From NCBI GenBank assembly GCA_020634815.1, contig JACKBA010000018.1, positions 1 to 64,000 on the forward strand: 64,000 bases of DNA, read 5' to 3'. Source of the DNA: Caldilineaceae bacterium. Lineage in GTDB: Bacteria; Chloroflexota; Anaerolineae; Caldilineales; Caldilineaceae. Positions 27,752 to 36,472 of the stretch are shown here, one piece after another (the first letter of the stretch is position 1; every line of letters starts with the position of its first letter). A program made the position numbers and the translations under genes. The notes beneath the pieces are model-generated. The model ran no database searches. It worked only from the letters and a program-made list of their open reading frames with translations, and was not told the DNA's origin.

Positions 27752-29983
27752 TCACTCGTAGCGCAGGGCTTCGGCCGGTTCGAGCTTGCTCGCCCGCCAC
27801 GCCGGATAAAGACCGCCCAGGATGCCCAGCACAGCCGCCGTTATGAAGGCCGTGACAAAAATGTCCAGGCTCCACGTTGCCGAGACGAACTGGCTGGCAT
27901 AGGGCGCCTGCGCGATGAGCGTCACGACGCCGACGCCCAGCAGCGAGCCGATAACGGCTGCCACCAGGCACAGGAAAAGGCTCTCCAGCAGCACCTGGCC
28001 GAGGATGCGCCGCCGCCGCCAGCCGACCGCGCGCAGCGTGCCGATCTCGCGCGTGCGCTCGAAAATGGACATGATCATGGTGTTCGCCACCACAATGCCG
28101 CCGATGAGCAGCGCCAACAACTGGATCGCGTTGAGCATGCCCACGCTCGTCTGCATGTCGTTCGTGCTCTGCGCAAACTCGCTGCTGATGGAGGCACGCG
28201 CCTCCGGGAAGCGATCGTTGATCAAGGCGACGACCTGTTCAGCCTTGGCCGGATCCTCCACGTCGACAAAAATGAAGCTGACTGACCGCGGCCGCCCCAT
28301 GAGTCGCTGCGCCTCGCTCATGGCGACGATGCCGCCGCCGTCCTCGTAGGCGACGCCGGTCTCGAAGATGCCCACGATGCGGTAGCGGTTGCCGTTGAGC
28401 GACAGCGTATCGTCCATCCCGACTTTGTAGACGTCGGCCGCAACCTTGCCGATCACAATCTCGGTCGGGCGCTGCACGTAGCGGCCCTCGACCAGCTTGT
28501 AGTGGCGCATGGCCGGGCTGTTGGGGTCGAGACCGCCGATGAGAAACATGGGCATTTCCGGCGAGGTGATGAAGGCCAGCACGTAGGGACTGACCGTCTT
28601 GACCTCCGGAATGGCGGCAATCTGGCGGACGACGCGTTCGTCGAGACTGCTCAGGCTCATGTCGGCCACCTCGCGCTGCATGACCGTGATGTTGCCGGCG
28701 CCACCGCTGCCCGCCAGGCTGTTGAGCTGGCCCATGAGCCCCTGCACCAGCCCGCCCAGCATGACCAGCGTGCCCACGCCGATGCCGATGCCCGCGGCCG
28801 AAAGGAGCGTGCGGTTGCGCCGCCGCCACAGGTTGCGGAAGCTCTGGTTGCCGATGCGCGCCAGGATGCCGGTGACCTCCGTGGCGCCGCCGCCCTCGTA
28901 GCGCAGCGCCTCTACCGGCTGCAAGTTCGCCGCGGTCCACGCCGGGTAGATGCCGCCGATCAAGCCCAACGCCAGCGCCGTCACCATCCCCTGCATGACC
29001 AGGCCGGGGTTGATGGAGCCGGCCAGCATCATGCCCACGCCCGGCGCCTGACCCACCAGCCAGGCCAGGAACGCGCCCAGCACCACGCCGAATACGCCGC
29101 CGACTGCGCTCAGCAGCAGCGCCTCGCCCAGGATCATGCGCAGCACGCGCCAGCGGCTCCACCCCACAGCGCGCAGCGTGCCGATCTCGCGTGTGCGCTC
29201 CAGCACGCTCATGACCATTGCGCTCATCATGCCCAGGCCGCCGATGAGAATGGCGATTGCCGAGACGCCCCAGGCAAAGCCCTGCAGGTAGTCCGTCCAC
29301 TGTTCGCTGGCGGAGTAGCCGCTGGCTGTGCTCACCGTCACATCCTTGTCGAGCGACTCGATGCGCTCGATCACCGCGTCGGCGCTGGCGCCCTTGCGCA
29401 GCCCAACCTGGAAGAGGCTGACCTTGCGATCCTTCTGGCCGATATTCTGCGCGTCTTCCAACACCACCACGCCGCCCGACTCCTCCATGCCCTGGCCTGT
29501 CTCGTAGATGCCCACGATGCGGTAGGGCACGCCGTTGATGCGCAGTGTGTCGTCGACCCCGCGCTTGAGCGCGTCCGCGCCGCGCCGGCCGATGGCGATC
29601 TGCCCCGGTCCGGTGACCGGCTTGCCCTCGACGATGCGATAGTGTGCCATGGCGACGCTGCCGGGCGGATAACCGTAAATGAGGAAGTAGGGCGTCTCCT
29701 CGAACGCAATCCAGGAGAAGACGCCGGGGTCGACGTTGCTCACGTCGGCGATGGCTTCCATGCGCTGGCCGAATGCCTCGTCCAGGCTGCTGAAGACGAC
29801 ATCCATGGCGTCCTTCTGTGTGACGACCAGGTCATTGCTGAGGCCGATGGCGTTGCCGTAATTGTCGGCCATGCCATTGGCCATCGCGCCCAGCGAGACC
29901 ACCGACGCAACACCCACCGCGATGCCGAGAATGGTCAATATGCTGCGCGTAAAGCGGCGCCACAGGTTGTGCAAGATCATCAT
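27752..29983 (-). CDS. Double-length FtsX/MacB-type ABC permease
   Basis: A 743-residue permease made of two similar halves. Half 1 starts NLWRRFTRSILTILGIAVGV and ends NLQPVEALRYE; half 2 starts NLWRRRNRTLLSAAGIGIGV and ends KLEPAEALRYE. Each half has one N-terminal helix, a ~200-residue extracytoplasmic MacB-PCD domain (with GNRYRIVGIFETG or GVPYRIVGIYETG) and three C-terminal helices with a TREIGTLRAVGWRR loop. MacB-type permeases normally homodimerise from one such half, so this gene probably encodes a whole permease dimer. It is first in the minus-strand set, 92 bases ahead of the adaptor. Confidence 0.88.
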   Translation of the reverse strand: MMILHNLWRRFTRSILTILGIAVGVASVVSLGAMANGMADNYGNAIGLSNDLVVTQKDAMDVVFSSLDEAFGQRMEAIADVSNVDPGVFSWIAFEETPYFLIYGYPPGSVAMAHYRIVEGKPVTGPGQIAIGRRGADALKRGVDDTLRINGVPYRIVGIYETGQGMEESGGVVVLEDAQNIGQKDRKVSLFQVGLRKGASADAVIERIESLDKDVTVSTASGYSASEQWTDYLQGFAWGVSAIAILIGGLGMMSAMVMSVLERTREIGTLRAVGWSRWRVLRMILGEALLLSAVGGVFGVVLGAFLAWLVGQAPGVGMMLAGSINPGLVMQGMVTALALGLIGGIYPAWTAANLQPVEALRYEGGGATEVTGILARIGNQSFRNLWRRRNRTLLSAAGIGIGVGTLVMLGGLVQGLMGQLNSLAGSGGAGNITVMQREVADMSLSSLDERVVRQIAAIPEVKTVSPYVLAFITSPEMPMFLIGGLDPNSPAMRHYKLVEGRYVQRPTEIVIGKVAADVYKVGMDDTLSLNGNRYRIVGIFETGVAYEDGGGIVAMSEAQRLMGRPRSVSFIFVDVEDPAKAEQVVALINDRFPEARASISSEFAQSTNDMQTSVGMLNAIQLLALLIGGIVVANTMIMSIFERTREIGTLRAVGWRRRRILGQVLLESLFLCLVAAVIGSLLGVGVVTLIAQAPYASQFVSATWSLDIFVTAFITAAVLGILGGLYPAWRASKLEPAEALRYE

Positions 29984-30334
29984 ACGCGTGCCCCAGTTTT
30001 CCTGTCCTTTGATTCTAGCCCTTCGCAGCGGGCGCGCTCAACCGCCTAATGGACAGGTTACCTTAGAATCAGTCTAGACGGCAAGGGGCAAGCCTCCCTG
30101 ACGGCAGCCGGTCGCCAGCCTGACAAAGCGTCCCGCGCGGAGGAATTGCGCGGGACGCCGCGCTCGTGGTCGCACAATTGTGGCCGGCGCTGCGTTGCCG
30201 GGCAAGTCATCTCATGATATGTTGATGGCTTGTTTTTGCGAGTGGCCGCAACCGGCATTCGCGCTGCCATTCGCTACAGTGAATGGCAGGTCAGCGCAAA
30301 AGAAATCGGCGAACTTCCACACAGGGAACACAAG
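29984..30334. other. Divergent intergenic region with a GC-rich palindrome
   Basis: This gap separates the FtsX-type and AI-2E-type genes. The only clear feature is GCGTCCCGCGC (30128-30138) and GCGCGGGACGC (30148-30158), an 11-bp perfect inverted repeat around GGAGGAATT. It lacks a T tract, so it could be an operator or an RNA fold. No convincing promoter pair or small gene was seen in the rest. Confidence 0.5.
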
Positions 30335-31414
30335 ATGAATATCACAGGCCAACCGGGGCTGACGCCCGCGCTACGCATTCTGCTCCTGACCGCCGGCGCG
30401 GTGGTGACCCTGTGGGGTATGAGCACCTATGCGGCCTACATCAACTCGGCCATTCTCGCCGTCATGATCGTGCTGGCCTGTGACCCGTTGGTGGGGTGGC
30501 TGCGCCGGCGCCGGCTGCCCAACTGGGTGGTGCTCCTCTGCGCGCTGCTTGTCAGTGTGCTGGCGTTGGTGGCGTTTGCGGGCTTTCTGGTCTACTCGGC
30601 CGCGCAATTCGCCCAGGCGCTGCCGGCCTATCAACAACAGGCGCAGGCGCTGGTCCAGAATGTGCAGGCGTGGTTACAGGGGTTCGGCCTGGACGCAGCC
30701 GGTTCCGACGCCGTCGCTGCGCAGACCGATACCGCCACCGCGCTCAACTGGGTGGAGGCACTCCTGAAATCGCTGATTGGCATTCTGGGCAGCGGCGTCA
30801 CCCTGGCTATGCTGATGATCTTTCTCTTCGTCGACGTCGTCCTCTTTCCGGGACGCCTGACCTGGCAGGCGCGCCACGTAAGCGCCTATGCCGGTCGCCT
30901 GCTCGATTTCACGGGTGGCCTGCGCCAATACATCGTCGTCATGGTGATCATTGGCACGTTCGTCGGCGGTCTCAACACCGTCCTGTTCTTCGTGACCGGG
31001 GTCGATCTCCCGCTGCTTTGGGGCGTTCTCTCCGGCCTGCTCAACTTTATCCCCTTCATCGGCTTCTGGTTTGGCCTGATCCCGCCTGCCGTCCTGGCCC
31101 TGCTCGAATTCGGCCCGCAGCGGATGTTGCTCATGGCCGCGGGCTATATCCTGATCAATGCGACGGTGCAGAATCTGATCCAGCCGCGCCTGGTTGTGGT
31201 CAGGCTGAATCTGACGCCCTTCATGAGCCTGATTTCCGCGACCTTCTGGCCGTTGGTGCTGGGTCCGGTGGGGGCGATCATCGGCGTGCCGCTGACGATG
31301 GCGGTGCAGAACTTGCTGCTGGATGTGGATCCCTCGACGCGCTGGCTGGCGGCAATGATGAGCACGGCTTCCGGCGAAAAGGGCGAGTCGCTCGCCGAAG
31401 AAGGCTCCGCGTAA
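30335..31414 (+). CDS. AI-2E family (TqsA/PerM-like) membrane protein
   Basis: A ~359-residue membrane protein with about seven or eight helices. Typical family stretches are SAILAVMIVLACDPLVGWLR near the start, a soluble helical loop (about 95-160), GGLNTVLFFVTGVDLPLLWG, LSGLLNFIPFIGFWFGLIPP and PLVLGPVGAIIGVPLTMAVQ. Family members have been linked to autoinducer-2 export and, in others, to ion/proton exchange, so the substrate is uncertain. The ATG at 30335 is chosen over 30230 because the family N-terminus begins here and AGGGA lies upstream. Confidence 0.88.
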   Translation: MNITGQPGLTPALRILLLTAGAVVTLWGMSTYAAYINSAILAVMIVLACDPLVGWLRRRRLPNWVVLLCALLVSVLALVAFAGFLVYSAAQFAQALPAYQQQAQALVQNVQAWLQGFGLDAAGSDAVAAQTDTATALNWVEALLKSLIGILGSGVTLAMLMIFLFVDVVLFPGRLTWQARHVSAYAGRLLDFTGGLRQYIVVMVIIGTFVGGLNTVLFFVTGVDLPLLWGVLSGLLNFIPFIGFWFGLIPPAVLALLEFGPQRMLLMAAGYILINATVQNLIQPRLVVVRLNLTPFMSLISATFWPLVLGPVGAIIGVPLTMAVQNLLLDVDPSTRWLAAMMSTASGEKGESLAEEGSA

Positions 31415-31455
31415 AGCACGCTCTTGGCATTCAGAGCCACACACCGCTCACGAGG

Positions 31456-32934
31456 TTATTGGGCGTAGGCGGCAGTTGCTGCGCCGCGGCGCTCGTTGGC
31501 CACAGCGAGCCGCGCCAGGGCTGCGGCATGCCAGGTAGTGCTGTCATCGATGCCGGCCTGCGCGCTATCGAGGAGCGCAGCCGTGGCTGCCGGCGCCACA
31601 CCGCCCAGCCCGCTGCGCACCTGCACGAAGTGGGCCGGATCGAGGGCCTGCTGGAATTGCGCCTCGCTCAGCGCAACTTCGCTGCCCAGCACCTGCCGCG
31701 CCGCATGTTGCAACATCGCCAGCGTCAACTGCGTGCTGGGCACGCCGCTCCGCACTGCCTCCTGCACCATCCCCGCCACGACTTTGTGCGCCAGGCGAAA
31801 GGGCAGCCCGGCCGTACGCACGAGCGTATCGGCCAGTTCGGTGGCCGTGGTGAAGCCCTCGCCGGCACGCGCAGCCAAGTGCGCCTCGTTGAGCGCCAGC
31901 GTCTCGAAGAAGGCGGTGTAGAGTTCCAGACACTCCTCGATGGCTGCCAGCGCATTGAGAAGCGGCGGCAGGATCTCGTCCTCGATGTCCTGCGTGTCGC
32001 CGTAGGGAATGTTGTGACACTGCGTCACCACGGTCTGCGCATAGCCAAGCGCCCGGCTGAGCCGCGCGCGCAAATGCTCCAGCACCACGGGATTGCGCTT
32101 CTGCGGCATGATCGAACTGATCTGGATGAAGCTGTCGTCGATGTGCAGGGCATTGGCTTCCTGTGTTGCCCGGATGAGCAGGTCATGGGTCATGCGGCTG
32201 AGGTCGACGGCCAGCGCCTGCACGGCAAAGGCCGTCTCGGTCAGATATTCGCCGCCGCCGATGGCGTGCTGCGTGCTGGCGACGACGCTGTCGAAGCCGA
32301 GCAGATCGGCCACGCGCTGGCGGTCGATGGGGAAGCCGGTGCCCGTTAGTGCGGCGGCGCCCAGTGGCGAGGCATTGGTGGCGGCGTACGCGTCAACCAG
32401 CCGCGCCTGGTCGTGCGCCAGGAAGGTGAGCACGCCCGCCAGGTAATGGGCGAAGGTGACGGGCTGCGCCGGCTGCGTGTGGGTGTAGCCGGGCATCAAC
32501 GTGTTCAGGTGGCGCCGCGCCTGTGCCATGACTGCCGTCCGCAGCGCCAGGACGCGCTCGCTCACATCGAGCACGCGCCTGCGCAGCGCCATGCGCGCCA
32601 GGGCATGGCCCAGGTCGTTGCGGCTGCGTGCCAGTTGCAGGTTGCCGCCGTAGTCGGCGCCCGCCTGCGCGATGATTTCCCCCTCGATGCGAAAGAAGAT
32701 ATCCTCGATGCCGGGCTGGTAGGCATAGCTTTCCACACCCGCAGCGCGGATGGCCGCCACGGCGCGCACGATGGCCGCGGCATTCTCCGCCGTGATGATT
32801 CCACACCCGGCCAGCATGACGGCATGCGCGTCGTGCGCGTCGAGCATGGGCGCAAAGAGATAGGCCTGGGCATCGGCATAGGCGGGCTGCAGGACGTGTT
32901 GGCTATAGGCTGGATGCGGGAATGGATTAGTCAT
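31456..32934 (-). CDS. Argininosuccinate lyase-like enzyme (fumarase/aspartase superfamily)
   Basis: A 492-residue lyase of the argininosuccinate lyase/aspartase superfamily. The catalytic-loop signature reads ISSIMPQKRNPVVLEHLRAR (GSSxMPxKxN region), and other family segments are QLARSRNDLGHALARMALRR, MPGYTHTQPAQPVTFAHYLA and TQEANALHIDDSFIQ. It is longer and more divergent than a standard ArgH, and no other arginine gene is near. It follows the sugar-type ABC operon on the same strand after a 212-base repeat-filled gap, so a catabolic lyase acting on the imported compound is as likely as arginine synthesis. Confidence 0.75.
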   Translation of the reverse strand: MTNPFPHPAYSQHVLQPAYADAQAYLFAPMLDAHDAHAVMLAGCGIITAENAAAIVRAVAAIRAAGVESYAYQPGIEDIFFRIEGEIIAQAGADYGGNLQLARSRNDLGHALARMALRRRVLDVSERVLALRTAVMAQARRHLNTLMPGYTHTQPAQPVTFAHYLAGVLTFLAHDQARLVDAYAATNASPLGAAALTGTGFPIDRQRVADLLGFDSVVASTQHAIGGGEYLTETAFAVQALAVDLSRMTHDLLIRATQEANALHIDDSFIQISSIMPQKRNPVVLEHLRARLSRALGYAQTVVTQCHNIPYGDTQDIEDEILPPLLNALAAIEECLELYTAFFETLALNEAHLAARAGEGFTTATELADTLVRTAGLPFRLAHKVVAGMVQEAVRSGVPSTQLTLAMLQHAARQVLGSEVALSEAQFQQALDPAHFVQVRSGLGGVAPAATAALLDSAQAGIDDSTTWHAAALARLAVANERRGAATAAYAQ

Positions 32935-32984
32935 GGAAGGAGTCTCTCTGAGTGAGATATGAAGCCGGGAAAGGAAGGAGCGAA

Positions 32985-33165
32985 TTGCTGATGGATGATT
33001 GCAGATTGCTAATGGTCAATGGTCAATGGTCAACTGATGAGCGAAGCGGCCGCGGCGAACGATTCACATCAGCAATCAACAATTTTCCCATCAACAATTG
33101 ATTCCGCCGCGCCATCACCCCCTGATCCTGTCACTCTGTCATCCCCTCATCCCTTGATCCCCGTC
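32985..33165. repeat. Heptad-periodic intergenic repeats (CAATGGT/ATCAGCA and CCCTCATC families)
   Basis: Units GAATTGC, TGATTGC, AGATTGC, TAATGGT and three CAATGGT-like copies (32991-33040) are followed by inverse-sense ATCAGCA/ATCAACA units (33068-33110), then CCCTGATCCTGTCA/CCCCTCATCCC-type units running into the stop codon of the permease gene. Confidence 0.8.
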
Positions 33166-34052
33166 AACGCGATCCCTTTGATGATCTGCCGCTGGAACAA
33201 GATGAAGACGATCAACAGTGGGATCGTCGCCAAGCTGGCGCCGGTCATGATCTTCTCCCATTGTGTCGTGGACTCGCCGCGGAAGAAGCTGAGTCCGACC
33301 GGCAGCGTGTAGAACTCGCGGCTGCTGGCGATGATCAGCGGCCACAGGTAGGCGTTCCAGTTGCCGATGAAGTTGAAGATGCAGAGCGCGGCCACCGCCG
33401 GCTTGACCAACGGCAGGGCGATGCGCCAGAAGATGCCGAACTCGTTCATGCCGTCGATGCGCGCGGCGTCGAGCAGTTCGTTGGGCACGCCGTCAAAGAA
33501 CTGGCGCATGAGAAAGATGCCCACCGCCGTGATCACGCCGGGAAAGACGATGCCCCAGTATTGCATGGTCCCCTGGTGCCAGCCGAGTTGGACGCTCATG
33601 TTGTACCACGGGATGATTAGCATCTCAGTAGGAATCATCAGCGTGGCCAGAATGCCGAGAAAGATGATCGTTTTGCCGGGAAACTCGAATTTGTTGAGCG
33701 TGTAGCCAACAAGCGTGTCGAAAAACGCAACGCTTGTCGTGCTGATTAAGGCGATGAGGATACTGTTGAAGTACCACTGGCCAAAGCTGTTCGTGCCAAG
33801 CACTTCGACATAATTGTCAAGCGTCGGGTTCACAGGCAGAAATGAAAACTGTACAAGTTCGGTTGCTGGCTTGAGGCTGGTGAGGATCATCCAGACAAAG
33901 GGCGTCACCATGATGACAGCGCCGATGCTCAGCAGCAGATAGGTCAAGAATGTTTCCCACGAAAAGCGCGTGCGTGATTGCGGTGGCTTGCCGACCAGGC
34001 GTTCAGCGGCTTCCAGTCGATGCTCGGTACTTGAATCTACAGAAATCGCCAC
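33147..34052 (-). CDS. Carbohydrate-type ABC transporter permease (MalG-like)
   Basis: A 301-residue permease with six helices, starting with GTG at 34052 two bases after the first permease's stop. The coupling loop is NELLDAARIDGMNEFGIFWR (EAA-type motif), and TYLLLSIGAVIMVTPFVWMI is the first helix. The FLMRQFFDGVPNELLDAA and LPLVKPAVAALCIFNFIGNW segments are standard for the CUT1 sugar importer family. It should pair with the permease at 34055; the ATPase is not in this cluster, which is common for CUT1 systems sharing one MsmK/MalK-type ATPase. Confidence 0.92.
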   Translation of the reverse strand: MAISVDSSTEHRLEAAERLVGKPPQSRTRFSWETFLTYLLLSIGAVIMVTPFVWMILTSLKPATELVQFSFLPVNPTLDNYVEVLGTNSFGQWYFNSILIALISTTSVAFFDTLVGYTLNKFEFPGKTIIFLGILATLMIPTEMLIIPWYNMSVQLGWHQGTMQYWGIVFPGVITAVGIFLMRQFFDGVPNELLDAARIDGMNEFGIFWRIALPLVKPAVAALCIFNFIGNWNAYLWPLIIASSREFYTLPVGLSFFRGESTTQWEKIMTGASLATIPLLIVFILFQRQIIKGIALTGIKG

Positions 34053-34054
34053 GT

Positions 34055-34972
34055 TTAATACTCCACCCGCCGTGAGAGCACGCGCAACTGAAAGACCGTG
34101 ATGGCCAGGATCAGGCCAAAGAGGATCACTGTCAACGCCGCAGCATAGCCCATGTTGTAACTGGAGAAACCCTCATTGTACACCTCCAGCACAACCGTTG
34201 TCGTACGGTTGAGCGGGCCGCCCTGCGTCATGTTTTGCACCAGGTCAAACATACGAAGAAACTCGATCGTCTGTAAAACAGCCAGGTAGACGATCACAGG
34301 GTTGAGCAGTGGCAGCGTAATGCGCCAGAACATATGCCAGCGGTTGGCGCCGTCGATCTGTGCGGCTTCATAGTAAATGTCGGGAATCTGCTGCAGGCCG
34401 GCCAGAAAAATGATGATGGCAAAACCAATAGTGCGCCAGACCGCAACTACCGTGATCGAAGGCAGAGCCAGATCTGGGTTTCGCAAGAACTGCTGCATCG
34501 GCAGCCCCAATATCTTGAGACCTTGGTTAATCAGCCCCACCTGCGGCGCATACAGCCAGTTCCAAACAAAAGCGACGGCTACCGCCGAGGTGACAAACGG
34601 TACAAAATAAGCGGCGCGGAAAAAGCCGGCCAATTGCCGAATTCGCACAAGCAACAGTGCAACACTCAGGGCTAGCGCCAACTGCAGTGGCACGCCAAAG
34701 AGCACATAGCGCAGCGTGTTGCCGAACGCGGCGCGAACGGCGCTGCGCGGCTTAAAGAAATCCTCCCAGATGTCCGCATAGTTCGCCAATCCCACCCAGT
34801 CCCCGGCGCCCTTGAAGACATTCCAGTCGCGGAAACTGATGTTGAACGCCAGCAACGTTGGATACCAGCGGATGGTGATAAAAAATACCAGGCTGACGCT
34901 GAGAAACAGATACGCCCACAGAATCTGGCGCCGGCGAAGGGTCAATTTCAAGGCGGTGCTCCATGTAGACAA
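34055..34972 (-). CDS. Carbohydrate-type ABC transporter permease (MalF-like)
   Basis: A 305-residue CUT1 permease with six helices (first at about 17-37, LWAYLFLSVSLVFFITIRWY) and a coupling loop IYYEAAQIDGANRWHMFWRI. The frame begins with TTG at 34972; no in-frame ATG or GTG with a better ribosome site exists nearby, and repeat DNA of the GAGATTG family touches the start. It is the partner of the MalG-like permease and lies 90 bases after the binding protein gene. Confidence 0.9.
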   Translation of the reverse strand: MSTWSTALKLTLRRRQILWAYLFLSVSLVFFITIRWYPTLLAFNISFRDWNVFKGAGDWVGLANYADIWEDFFKPRSAVRAAFGNTLRYVLFGVPLQLALALSVALLLVRIRQLAGFFRAAYFVPFVTSAVAVAFVWNWLYAPQVGLINQGLKILGLPMQQFLRNPDLALPSITVVAVWRTIGFAIIIFLAGLQQIPDIYYEAAQIDGANRWHMFWRITLPLLNPVIVYLAVLQTIEFLRMFDLVQNMTQGGPLNRTTTVVLEVYNEGFSSYNMGYAAALTVILFGLILAITVFQLRVLSRRVEY

Positions 34973-34973
34973 A

Positions 34974-35056
34974 AGAGATTGGAGATCAAGCGATCAAGAG
35001 AAGCACCCATACGAGCAAGGGGCACATCTCCTAATCTCTCAATCTCCAATCTCCCA
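34974..35056. repeat. GAGATTG-family heptads with inverse arms
   Basis: AGAGATTGGAGAT at 34974-34986 mirrors units in CTCAATCTCCAATCTCCCAG (35036-35055) across a ~45-base spacer. It fills the gap between the binding-protein stop and the first permease start and may reduce read-through into the permeases. Confidence 0.8.
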
Positions 35057-35062
35057 GCCTTC

Positions 35063-36436
35063 TTACGGTCGGCTGCTCCAGAATTCGTCGAGCATTTCCT
35101 GGACAGTCGCCACAGCGACGTCAAGTTCTTCCTTCGGGTCGGCGCCAGTCAACACGACGGCGTCATAGGCGTCGAGGATTGCCTGACGATCCTTGCTCTC
35201 ATCCACGAAGAACGTGGACTGGGCATAAGGCAGACCCGCAGCGAAGGCACCGAGTTTCGGGTCGGCAAGCAGTTCCGGATCATTGGCGGCCTCGAGCTGC
35301 GCCGGTAACTCGCCGACGATGCCCACCCACAATTTGCCGGCTTCTGGCGTCGTGATGAATTGAAGGAACTTGATGGCGGCGGCGAGGCGTGCCGGGTCGG
35401 CGGCTGCCTTCGTCGTGATGCCATGGGTCCAGTAACTGCCAAATGTGCTCTTCACGCCATTGTGTTCGGGAAGTTCGACAACGCCGAAGTTCAGGTCTGG
35501 CGCGTTGCTGGCGATCGTGCCCAGGCGGAAGGAGCCGTCCAAATGGAAGCAGACTTCGCCAGCCAGGAATCCATCCTGGTCATTCTCATAGACGCCGGCA
35601 ATGCCGGTGCCCAACTCGCGTTCGAAGGATAGGAAGGTATTCCAGGCTTCGTAGCCGCCATCGCTGGCATTCCACAGCACCTGGGTGTAGTCATCGCTGT
35701 AGGGCTGCTGTCCATATTGGCGCAGCAGAACTTCGCGGAACCAGTGGTGCGCCTGGCCTTCCGGGTTGACGATGAAGCCGTAGACCTTGAACTCATCCCC
35801 TTCCTTCACCGTGCACTTTACAGCCTGATCCTTGAGTTCATCCAGCGTACGCGGCGGATTCTCCGGGTCGAGACCGGCGGCGGCCATCAGATCCTTGTTG
35901 TAGAAGAGTGCAAGCGTGCGCACCGCAGTCGGCAACGTGAAGAGCTTGCCCTGGAAGAAACTGCCCTCGACCATCGGGCTGAACTCAGCGCGCACCTGGT
36001 CGGGCGGGAACGCGTCCTCCGGCAGCGGCACCAGGTAACCGGCATCGATCCATGCCGGCTGCCAACCATAGAAGAGCGTGGCGACGTCGGGGCCGACGCC
36101 GGCAGGCACGCTGGCTGCAATCTTGTTGCGGAAGTCATCGTAGGGGATGTCGGAGTTGTGAATCACCTTGATGCCTGGGTTTTCGGCTTCGAACTGCGCA
36201 ATCAGTTGGTTCATTGCGTCGACGCGTGCACCAAAGTTGTACTGCCAGTACTCGATCTCGACGACATCGCCGGCGGCGGCTTCGGCAGGTGCGGCAGCCT
36301 CGGCCGGCGCTTCGGCGGCGGCGGATTCGGTCGCGGCCGGCTGTGCGGCGGGTATGGCCGCCGGCGCGCACGCCGACACGACCAGCGCCAGCAGCACCAG
36401 CAGGCTGAGCACGACAAAACGGGTTGATCGGTTCAT
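35063..36436 (-). CDS. Extracellular solute-binding lipoprotein, family 1 (sugar-type)
   Basis: A 457-residue binding lipoprotein. The signal ends in the lipobox VVSAC, followed by an Ala/Glu-rich linker, then EIEYWQYNFGARVDAMNQLI, FEAENPGIKVIHNSDIPYDD, VGPDVATLFYGWQPAWIDAG, LPTAVRTLALFYNKDLMAAA and INPEGQAHHW-like VNPEGQAHHWF, all typical of CUT1 binding proteins. An AGGAGG ribosome site 6 bases before the ATG suggests strong translation. It supplies substrate to the two permeases downstream; the ligand is unknown. Confidence 0.92.
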   Translation of the reverse strand: MNRSTRFVVLSLLVLLALVVSACAPAAIPAAQPAATESAAAEAPAEAAAPAEAAAGDVVEIEYWQYNFGARVDAMNQLIAQFEAENPGIKVIHNSDIPYDDFRNKIAASVPAGVGPDVATLFYGWQPAWIDAGYLVPLPEDAFPPDQVRAEFSPMVEGSFFQGKLFTLPTAVRTLALFYNKDLMAAAGLDPENPPRTLDELKDQAVKCTVKEGDEFKVYGFIVNPEGQAHHWFREVLLRQYGQQPYSDDYTQVLWNASDGGYEAWNTFLSFERELGTGIAGVYENDQDGFLAGEVCFHLDGSFRLGTIASNAPDLNFGVVELPEHNGVKSTFGSYWTHGITTKAAADPARLAAAIKFLQFITTPEAGKLWVGIVGELPAQLEAANDPELLADPKLGAFAAGLPYAQSTFFVDESKDRQAILDAYDAVVLTGADPKEELDVAVATVQEMLDEFWSSRP

Positions 36437-36472
36437 GGAATCCTCCTGTGAAATTCGGTGAAAATGAGTTGG

